This document shows, piece by piece, positions 5,751 to 10,275 of a stretch of 10,275 nucleotides of DNA (the first letter of the stretch is position 1; each line of letters begins with the position of its first letter). Made by a program: the position numbers and the translations under genes. The notes under the pieces were generated by a model that worked only from the letters and a program-made list of their open reading frames with translations, was not told the DNA's origin and did not search any database. The DNA is taken from assembly GCA_945833895.1 (NCBI GenBank), contig CAMAGQ010000050.1, forward strand, positions 1-10,275, written 5' to 3'. The DNA comes from an uncultured bacterium. GTDB taxonomy: Bacteria; Cyanobacteriota; Vampirovibrionia; Gastranaerophilales; Gastranaerophilaceae.

Positions 5751-7091
5751 ATGAACGAAATTTGCGAAGAAATTAAATCTTTTTTAAAAAAATATAATTT
5801 AGCAAGCAACAATTTGACTTATCTTGTCGGGTTTTCCGGCGGATTTGATTCAATGTGCCTGCTGCACGCATTGAAAAAGACTGCCCCGAAAAACAGAATT
5901 ATTGCACTTCACCTAAATCACAACTGGCGAGGAGAAGAAAGCGACAGAGAAGAGCAAAACTGCATTAGTTTTTGCGAGCAGAACGGAATTGAAATATATT
6001 GTGAAAAGTTATCGCCTGATGTTGCACATACAGAAACCGCCGCACGTGAAGCCCGATACGAGTTTTTCCAAAAATGTTGTGAAAAATTCGGCTCTAATAT
6101 CGTTTTTACGGCACACAACAAAAACGACAACGCTGAAACCCTGCTCTATAGAATTTGTACGGGAACAGGGATTGCAGGACTGCGCGGGATTTGCGAAAAT
6201 CGCGGGGCTTATTTCAGACCGCTGTTAAATATTTCAAGACGAGATATTGAGCAGTATTGCAAATACAACAAATTAACCCCAAACAACGACAGTTCTAATT
6301 CAAACACCGACTACAAAAGGAATTTCATAAGGGCGGAAGTTCTGCCAAAATTAGAAAAAATCAACCCAAACGTGATTGATAAAATAAATTCGCTATCTGA
6401 AATTGCAAAAGAAGAAAACGAAATTGTCGAAGAGTATTTAACAAATATTCTTGAAAAAATCTCAGAAGAAGGCAAAATTAAAACGAAAAAATTTCTCAAA
6501 CTGTCAATCGCTGTGCAAAAACGCATACTTTATAAAATTTTTACAGAAAACCACCTTGAATACGACAAATCAAGAATTTTATACATCCTGAACTTTTTGC
6601 AGGAAAATTCAGGCTCAAAATCGGGCAAAACCTGCTCACTAACAGAAAATTTATGGATATTTATCAATAACGATTTTATTGAACTTGTAAAAGATAAAAA
6701 GACCGAACTGCCTTATTTTCATATACTTCACGAAGGCAAATACGAGGATAAAAATTACGTATTTGAAATAGAAAAATTTGACAAAATCGTGCGAAAATTT
6801 CCGAAAGACTCGGAAGGAATTGCCTACGTTGATTTAAAAAATTTTCCGTTTGAATTTGAACTGAGAACAAGGCAAGACGGGGATTTTATCCAACCTTTCG
6901 GACTTAACGGTACTCAAAAATTAAAAAAATATCTGAACGAAAAGAAAGTTCCAAACCACAAAAAAGACTCTCTGCTTTTTTTAACGCAAGATAAAGAAAT
7001 TTTGTGGGCGATTAATTTAGGAATTAGTGATAAAATAAAGGTAAGAGAGAAACCAACTCACATAATGAGGTTTTATAAGAAGGAGTCATAA
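5751..7091 (+). CDS. tilS: tRNA(Ile)-lysidine synthetase
   Basis: TilS attaches lysine to C34 of tRNA-Ile(CAU), converting it to a decoder of AUA; the reaction uses ATP and the enzyme is cytoplasmic. The 446 residues match a full-length, two-part TilS. The N-terminal PP-loop is VGFSGGFDSMCLL (26-38), followed by HLNHNWRGEESDREE (54-68), AHNKNDNAETLLYRICTGTG (121-140, the usual HH.DDQAET region) and NDSSN...YKRNFIR (179-194). The C-terminal TilS domain appears as the RQDGDFIQPFG and KLKKYLNEKKVPNHKKDS block near residues 374-405. The ATG lies 5 bases after the Clp N-domain stop without a Shine-Dalgarno, suggesting coupling. The gene abuts hpt, as tilS does in many Firmicutes. Confidence 0.97.
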   Translation: MNEICEEIKSFLKKYNLASNNLTYLVGFSGGFDSMCLLHALKKTAPKNRIIALHLNHNWRGEESDREEQNCISFCEQNGIEIYCEKLSPDVAHTETAAREARYEFFQKCCEKFGSNIVFTAHNKNDNAETLLYRICTGTGIAGLRGICENRGAYFRPLLNISRRDIEQYCKYNKLTPNNDSSNSNTDYKRNFIRAEVLPKLEKINPNVIDKINSLSEIAKEENEIVEEYLTNILEKISEEGKIKTKKFLKLSIAVQKRILYKIFTENHLEYDKSRILYILNFLQENSGSKSGKTCSLTENLWIFINNDFIELVKDKKTELPYFHILHEGKYEDKNYVFEIEKFDKIVRKFPKDSEGIAYVDLKNFPFEFELRTRQDGDFIQPFGLNGTQKLKKYLNEKKVPNHKKDSLLFLTQDKEILWAINLGISDKIKVREKPTHIMRFYKKES

Positions 7092-7093
7092 TT

Positions 7094-7627
7094 ATGATAA
7101 CTCAATCATCTGATTTGAAAGTTTTGATAACAGAAGAGCAAATCCAAAAGCGAATAGCATCTCTTGCTAACGAAATTAACGACTATTACAACGGAGAAGA
7201 AATCGTTTTGTTATGTGTGTTAAAAGGTGCTGTAATGTTTGCGGTTGACCTTGCAAAACACCTTACAATGCCTGTAAAAATGGAGTTTATAAAACTTTCA
7301 AGTTACGGAAACGGAACGACATCTTCAGGACAAGTGCAGTCTTTTGGTACTCATCTTGAGGAAATTAACGGCAAAAACGTTCTGATTGTTGAAGATATCA
7401 TTGATACGGGGCTTACGGCAGAATTTTTGATAAATTATATCAAAGAAAAATATACTCCTAAAACACTTAACTTCTGCTCATTACTAAACAAAAAAGAAAC
7501 CCGCAAAAACTCTGTAGAACCTGATTTCTACGGGTTTGAAATTGAGAACAAATTTGTTGTCGGCTACGGACTTGACGATATGGGCTACAAAAGAAATCTG
7601 CCTTTCATAGGCTATAAAGAGGTTTGA
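7094..7627 (+). CDS. hpt: Hypoxanthine phosphoribosyltransferase
   Basis: This purine-salvage enzyme joins hypoxanthine (and usually guanine) to PRPP to give IMP or GMP. The 177 residues fit the bacterial Hpt length. Visible motifs are LLCVLKGAVMFAVDLA (39-54), the flexible-loop region KLSSYGNGTTSSG (67-79), the PRPP-binding loop VLIVEDIIDTGLT (96-108) with its Glu-Asp pair, and the base-binding tail FVVGYGLDDMGYKRNLPFIG (154-173). AGGAG at 7081-7085, inside the end of tilS, lies 8 bases before the ATG, and only 2 bases separate the tilS stop from this start. The tilS-hpt pair is common in Firmicutes, but the usual next gene there, ftsH, is replaced here by a histidine kinase. Confidence 0.96.
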   Translation: MITQSSDLKVLITEEQIQKRIASLANEINDYYNGEEIVLLCVLKGAVMFAVDLAKHLTMPVKMEFIKLSSYGNGTTSSGQVQSFGTHLEEINGKNVLIVEDIIDTGLTAEFLINYIKEKYTPKTLNFCSLLNKKETRKNSVEPDFYGFEIENKFVVGYGLDDMGYKRNLPFIGYKEV

Positions 7628-8841
7628 TGTACAAAAAGGCACTTCTGAATATTAACAAACTTTATGAACAGGATTTTAGCAAGTCCGAACAATCGTCAAA
7701 AATATTTGAACTGCTAAAAGAAGTTATAAATTTTGATGACTGTGCGATATTTTATCTTGTTCCGAACTTGCTGCGAACAGAAAGCCAATCAGGCGAACGT
7801 TTTTCAGCAGAATACGCAATTAATGACAAATTGACACAAATTTTGTACAACCGCAAAATTGAAAATATTTCCGCTGAAATAAAAAAACTTTTAAATACGA
7901 AAAAAGAAGTTTTAACTTCAAGACTTGCGGTTAAAGGAGTTGTTTTGGGGATTATATGTGCCGAGCGGGCATCGGTTGAGTTTACAGCGGAAGAAGAATT
8001 CATCTTCAATACTTATGCAAGCGTAATTTCAAATATTATTAAAGATATTGAACTTTCAAAGATTTTAACCCAACACACCAAAATGCTTGAAAAAGGACTT
8101 GCAGAAACGCACAGTGCCTACGAAACGATAAAACAGCAAAATAAAAAGATTAAGGAAAACGAGAAACTTCAAAACCAATTTATTGCCAATGTTTCGCACG
8201 ATTTACGCACTCCGCTGAACTCGATAATCTGTTTATCAGAAACGCTCTCTACCCAAATCTTCGGACAATTAACCCCCAAACAACTTGAATACGTCGAAGA
8301 TATAAGGATTTCGGGAACAAACTTACTGGGAATGATTAACGAAGTTCTTGATATAACAAAACTTGAGGCTCACGCTGTCAAGTTGAACGTTACAAGGGTT
8401 GATGTCGCAATTTTAATAAATGAAGTTTGTAATATTTTAAAACCGCTTTTCACGAAAAAGAACTTGGAACTTAACCTGAAAATTCCGCAAAGGATTACTA
8501 TTTCAGGCGACTATATCAAACTTCAACAGGTATTATTTAATATATTAGGAAATGCGATTAAGTTCTCTCCTGAAAATTCCTCAATAGAAATAACTGCGGT
8601 TAAGACGGGGAAAACGGTTGATATTTCTATCAAAGACCACGGGATAGGAATTTCAAAATCTAATCAAAAAAAGATATTCAAGAAGTTCTATCAGGTTGAA
8701 AACACCCTGTCAAAATCGGGAATATCAACGGGTTTAGGGCTGACGATTGCGAAAGAATTTGTAAAACTTCACGGCGGAAAAATCACGGTTGAAAGCGAAT
8801 TGCACCAAGGTACGACGTTTACGGTAACACTACCGGAGTAA
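7627..8841 (+). CDS. Soluble GAF-like sensor histidine kinase
   Basis: A 404-residue two-component kinase without membrane segments. Residues about 15-142 resemble a degenerate GAF sensor domain (FDDCAIFYLVP, then AVKGVVLGIICAERASVEFT). A coiled-coil linker follows (about 145-182). HisKA carries the phospho-accepting His191 in NQFIANVSHDLRTPLNSI (183-200), and HATPase_c has the N-box FNILGNAIKFS (304-314), the G1 box DHGIG (337-341) and the G2 box STGLGLTIAK (367-376). It should autophosphorylate and pass phosphate to a response regulator, but none is encoded in the window. The ATG overlaps the hpt stop (TGATG); GAGG at 7619-7622 is its Shine-Dalgarno. A TTG one codon upstream is possible but less likely. 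The ligand sensed is unknown. Confidence 0.93.
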   Translation: MYKKALLNINKLYEQDFSKSEQSSKIFELLKEVINFDDCAIFYLVPNLLRTESQSGERFSAEYAINDKLTQILYNRKIENISAEIKKLLNTKKEVLTSRLAVKGVVLGIICAERASVEFTAEEEFIFNTYASVISNIIKDIELSKILTQHTKMLEKGLAETHSAYETIKQQNKKIKENEKLQNQFIANVSHDLRTPLNSIICLSETLSTQIFGQLTPKQLEYVEDIRISGTNLLGMINEVLDITKLEAHAVKLNVTRVDVAILINEVCNILKPLFTKKNLELNLKIPQRITISGDYIKLQQVLFNILGNAIKFSPENSSIEITAVKTGKTVDISIKDHGIGISKSNQKKIFKKFYQVENTLSKSGISTGLGLTIAKEFVKLHGGKITVESELHQGTTFTVTLPE

Positions 8842-8935
8842 GTCAGAACCCTCACCCCCACCCCCATTAGGAGAGGAGAAAAGGACACACATACCACGCT
8901 AGGAGAGGGTACTGATAAAGACTCCTCCCTTAACA
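8842..8935. repeat. C-rich and purine-rich intergenic element, probably a decayed dispersed repeat
   Basis: After the kinase stop, composition shifts abruptly. There is a C-tract block (CCCTCACCCCCACCCCC, 8849-8865), then TAGGAGAGG twice (8868-8876 and 8900-8908, 32 bases apart), then CTCCTCCCT (8922-8930). AGGAG (8874-8878) can pair with CTCCT (8922-8926), and flanking AGG (8869-8871) with CCT (8928-8930), giving an imperfect hairpin with a long loop. No ORF or clear terminator T-run is present. Such ACCCTCACCCC / AGGAGAGG strings resemble dispersed intergenic repeats seen in many genomes, so a degenerate copy is my inference. Confidence 0.45.
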
Positions 8936-8940
8936 TGGTG

Positions 8941-8994
8941 AGTAAAATTTCCTCTTCAACAACGTCATAATTTTAAATGATTGATAATTTTACT
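8941..8994. repeat. Inverted repeat overlapping the clpP promoter
   Basis: AGTAAAATT (8941-8949) and AATTTTACT (8986-8994) are perfect 9-base inverted copies with 36 bases between; the right copy covers the promoter -35/spacer. In addition ATAATTTTA occurs twice in direct orientation (8967-8975 and 8984-8992), 17 bases apart. In such AT-rich DNA chance is possible, but placement over the promoter would suit an operator. Confidence 0.35.
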
Positions 8995-9009
8995 TATTTA
9001 GTATAAAAT
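8981..9009 (+). promoter_or_regulatory. Sigma-70-type promoter of clpP
   Basis: TTGATA (8981-8986), 17 bases, TAAAAT (9004-9009); each hexamer matches consensus at five of six positions. An overlapping TATAAA at 9002-9007 is an alternative -10 with 15-base spacing. AAGGAGAG at 9018-9025 provides the ribosome binding site before the ATG at 9030. No CtsR-type heptad repeat was seen. Confidence 0.6.
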
Positions 9010-9029
9010 ATAGAAAAAAGGAGAGCCAA

Positions 9030-9641
9030 ATGGATCAAGAAACATACATGAGAATAATGGGTTACGTTCCTACAGTAATCGAAGCATCTTCACGCGGTGA
9101 ACGTTCTTTTGATATTTTTTCAAGACTATTAAGAGAAAGAATTATTTTTCTGGGAACAGAAATTGATGACGATGTCGCAAATTCGATTGTCGCACAATTA
9201 TTGCTTTTAGACAGCGAAAATTCAGAAAAAGATATTATGTTATACATCAACAGCCCGGGCGGTGTAATCACAGCAGGTATGGCGATTTATGACACTATGA
9301 ACCTTATCAAATCTGATGTTTCAACCATTTGTCTAGGAGACGCTGCATCTATGGGTGCATTTTTGTTATGTTCAGGTGCGAAAGGCAAAAGACTTGCTCT
9401 TCCTAACGCAAGAGTTATGATTCACCAACCGTTAGGCGGTGCTAAAGGTCAAGCAACCGATATCGAACTTGAAGCAAAAGAAATTCTACGTATGAAAGAC
9501 ATGTTAATTGGGATTATGGCTGAAAATTCAGGTCAACCTTACGAAAAAGTTAAGGAAGACTGCGAACGTGACCACTTCCTATCTGCTTACGAAGCAAGAG
9601 ATTACGGTCTTATTGATAAAGTTATTGAAAAACAACACTAA
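9030..9641 (+). CDS. clpP: ATP-dependent Clp protease proteolytic subunit
   Basis: ClpP forms the tetradecameric serine-protease chamber that degrades proteins fed by ClpX, ClpC or ClpA. The 203-residue sequence has all three catalytic residues: Ser107 in GDAASMGAFLL (103-113), His132 in MIHQPLGG (130-137) and Asp181 in ERDHFLSAYEA (179-189). The oxyanion-region INSPGGVITAGMAIYDTM (73-90) and the C-terminal YGLIDKVIE (192-200) are typical. A short N-terminal propeptide-like stretch precedes the mature region (about 1-18, IEASSRGERSFDIFSRLL follows). It is transcribed from its own promoter, 188 bases after the histidine kinase, and ends at a strong terminator. No unfoldase gene is in the window, though two Clp docking-domain genes lie in the operon upstream. 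Confidence 0.98.
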   Translation: MDQETYMRIMGYVPTVIEASSRGERSFDIFSRLLRERIIFLGTEIDDDVANSIVAQLLLLDSENSEKDIMLYINSPGGVITAGMAIYDTMNLIKSDVSTICLGDAASMGAFLLCSGAKGKRLALPNARVMIHQPLGGAKGQATDIELEAKEILRMKDMLIGIMAENSGQPYEKVKEDCERDHFLSAYEARDYGLIDKVIEKQH

Positions 9642-9656
9642 TTATAAGAGATTAAA

Positions 9657-9696
9657 AAAAAGAGGTGTATCTTTGTTTGAAGATACGCCTCTTTTT
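9657..9696. terminator. Bidirectional rho-independent terminator between clpP and the convergent gene
   Basis: The left arm AAAAAGAGGTGTATCTT (9657-9673) and right arm AAGATACGCCTCTTTTT (9680-9696) form a 17-base-pair stem with one G-T wobble and a 6-base loop, TGTTTG. T-runs occur on the 3' side of both strands, so it can end clpP transcripts (15 bases after the stop) and those of the minus-strand gene (19 bases after its stop). Confidence 0.93.
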
Positions 9697-9715
9697 ATTT
9701 ATATAGTTGATTAAA

Positions 9716-10087
9716 CTAAGGTTTTATTTGCTTCAAAATTTCATCAATATCAACATCAGGTTCATTTTTAATTTTGTCATGCCAATCATTCGCTTTATTA
9801 CTCAGTCTTTTTAGAAATTTGATTGGTGAATCAAAAAACGCTCTTTGATTATAAACTTTTTCTTTATGGGTATAATTCTTGGAATAAAACAACTTACCTG
9901 ATAATTTATCCCTGTTACCAAATAAATACATATCAACAGGATTATATTTCTGTTCTTGAATAATAGCGTCAAAGGCTTCCCAATCTGCCGGTTTAAGAAC
10001 TTTCTTCAAAGTATCCGCTGCACCGCTGCCTAGTTTTACAGCGGTAAATGAAGTGTGGTTATGGTTTTGAATGTTGTTAACTTGCAT
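9716..10087 (-). CDS. Unrecognised 123-residue protein with an Asn-rich SFTA leader
   Basis: No known domain is recognised. The N-terminus is Asn/Gln/His-rich (MQVNNIQNHNHTSFTAVKLG, residues 1-20), a form I associate with a recurrent leader (Asn-rich, then a [ST]F.A.. box) on many hypothetical proteins of Gastranaerophilales-type genomes; this is recollection, not a search result. The body is mixed helical with Lys/Asp/Asn and aromatic residues (LKKVLKPADWEAFDAII, 27-43; FFDSPIKFLKRLSNKANDW, 84-102) and a short acidic helix near the end (DVDIDEILKQI). There is no classical signal peptide or membrane segment. AAAGGA, about 7 bases before the ATG, is a usable ribosome binding site. It converges on clpP and shares its terminator. 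Function is unknown. Confidence 0.8.
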   Translation of the reverse strand: MQVNNIQNHNHTSFTAVKLGSGAADTLKKVLKPADWEAFDAIIQEQKYNPVDMYLFGNRDKLSGKLFYSKNYTHKEKVYNQRAFFDSPIKFLKRLSNKANDWHDKIKNEPDVDIDEILKQIKP

Positions 10088-10178
10088 GTTTTTTCCTTTC
10101 CCAAATTGTATTACTCCTATAATAAATCTGACCGTAATAAATTTTGCTAGTTTTGCAACAAATATTACGAAATATTAA

Positions 10179-10197
10179 CATGATTGAATAAATCATG
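10179..10197. repeat. Small inverted repeat, possible operator
   Basis: CATGATT (10179-10185) and AATCATG (10191-10197) are perfect inverted copies with a 5-base spacer (GAATA). It lies about 92 bases upstream of the minus-strand 123-residue gene and just before a possible outward promoter. No T-run follows, so an operator is more plausible than a terminator, but chance cannot be excluded. Confidence 0.35.
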
Positions 10198-10201
10198 CAA
10201 T

Positions 10202-10229
10202 TTTACAAATTAAAAGGTTTTTATATAAG
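10202..10229 (+). promoter_or_regulatory. Possible promoter for a gene beyond the right edge
   Basis: TTTACA (10202-10207), 16 bases, TATAAG (10224-10229); each hexamer matches at five of six positions. No ORF starts before the window ends, so the gene it would serve is out of view. In AT-rich DNA such matches arise easily. Confidence 0.35.
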
Positions 10230-10268
10230 TGTAGGTTAAAATTAAAGGTTAGTTAAAATTTAAAAGGT
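10210..10268. repeat. Short AT-rich direct repeats at the right end
   Basis: TTAAAAGGT occurs at 10210-10218 and 10260-10268, with a close variant TTAAAGGTT at 10242-10250. GTTAAAATT occurs at 10235-10243 and 10252-10260 (17-base period). They lie in and after the possible outward promoter and are cut by the window end. Confidence 0.35.
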
Positions 10269-10275
10269 AGGGTTA

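Noticed and set aside
5751..7091. The SGGFDS loop as a sign of a non-functional TilS
   Set aside because: The family pattern is SGG.DS with a variable fourth position, so Phe there is acceptable and the other motifs are intact.
7624..7626. TTG start for the histidine kinase one codon upstream of the ATG
   Set aside because: The ATG at 7627 is stronger, overlaps the hpt stop in a standard TGATG arrangement and has GAGG at suitable spacing.
8849..8865. G-quadruplex on the minus strand
   Set aside because: Only three G-runs of three or more lie close together (GGGGG, GGGGG, GGG), so a standard four-run, three-tetrad quadruplex is not formed.
8842..8935. Rho-independent terminator for the eight-gene operon
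   Set aside because: The possible AGGAG/CTCCT pairing has a very long loop and no following T-run, so it does not look like an intrinsic terminator.
9508..9714. Plus-strand ORF overlapping the clpP end and running through the terminator
   Set aside because: It runs out of frame through clpP and the terminator hairpin, with no ribosome binding site or recognisable domain.
10118..10123. Perfect TATAAT on the plus strand upstream of the 123-residue gene
   Set aside because: No acceptable -35 lies 16-18 bases upstream and no plus-strand gene follows closely; likely chance in AT-rich DNA.
1..10275. CRISPR arrays, transposases, tRNA or rRNA genes
   Set aside because: No regularly spaced identical repeats, transposase-like ORFs or recognisable RNA gene sequences were seen on either strand.

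Overview
This is an AT-rich bacterial window, almost fully coding, made of housekeeping genes plus several less familiar ones. The best guess for the source is a gut-type Vampirovibrionia (Melainabacteria; Gastranaerophilales-like) genome. This is inference. It rests on low GC, on the ruvX-DUF1292 and tilS-hpt pairings also seen in Firmicutes, on a ClpC-type N-domain protein, and on a short protein at the right end whose N-terminus (Asn-rich, then SFTAVKLG) resembles a recurring leader I associate with that group. No rRNA, tRNA, CRISPR array or insertion sequence was seen.

Left block, minus strand (12-1715): a promoter at 1710-1738 drives a TPR-repeat putative lipoprotein. This overlaps by one base with lgt, the enzyme that lipidates prolipoproteins. 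A rho-independent hairpin follows lgt, and beyond it lies an unrecognised 57-residue aromatic and acidic small ORF with a good ribosome binding site.

Central block, plus strand (1785-8841): eight genes run head to tail with gaps of at most 18 bases or short overlaps, so they are probably one operon. In order they are: a free-standing ClpX-type zinc-binding domain; a 533-residue helical-repeat protein of unknown function; ruvX (YqgF); a DUF1292 acidic protein; a 453-residue protein that reads as three tandem Clp N-domains with no ATPase; tilS; hpt; and a soluble GAF-like/histidine kinase. Several starts lack a Shine-Dalgarno and probably depend on translational coupling.

Right block (8842-10275): a compositionally odd, C-rich and purine-rich spacer that looks like a decayed dispersed repeat comes first, then clpP with its own promoter. 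A strong bidirectional terminator separates clpP from a convergent 123-residue unknown gene on the minus strand. The last 188 bases are an AT-rich regulatory-looking spacer with small repeats and a possible outward promoter.

The most interesting theme is Clp. The window holds the protease core ClpP, a ClpX zinc domain with no ClpX body, and ClpC N-domains with no ClpC body. These are substrate- or adaptor-docking modules detached from any unfoldase. They could act as adaptors, decoys or assembly factors for Clp proteases; this is inference. The other operon members serve tRNA-Ile2 decoding (TilS), purine salvage (Hpt), Holliday-junction or rRNA processing (RuvX) and signalling (histidine kinase).
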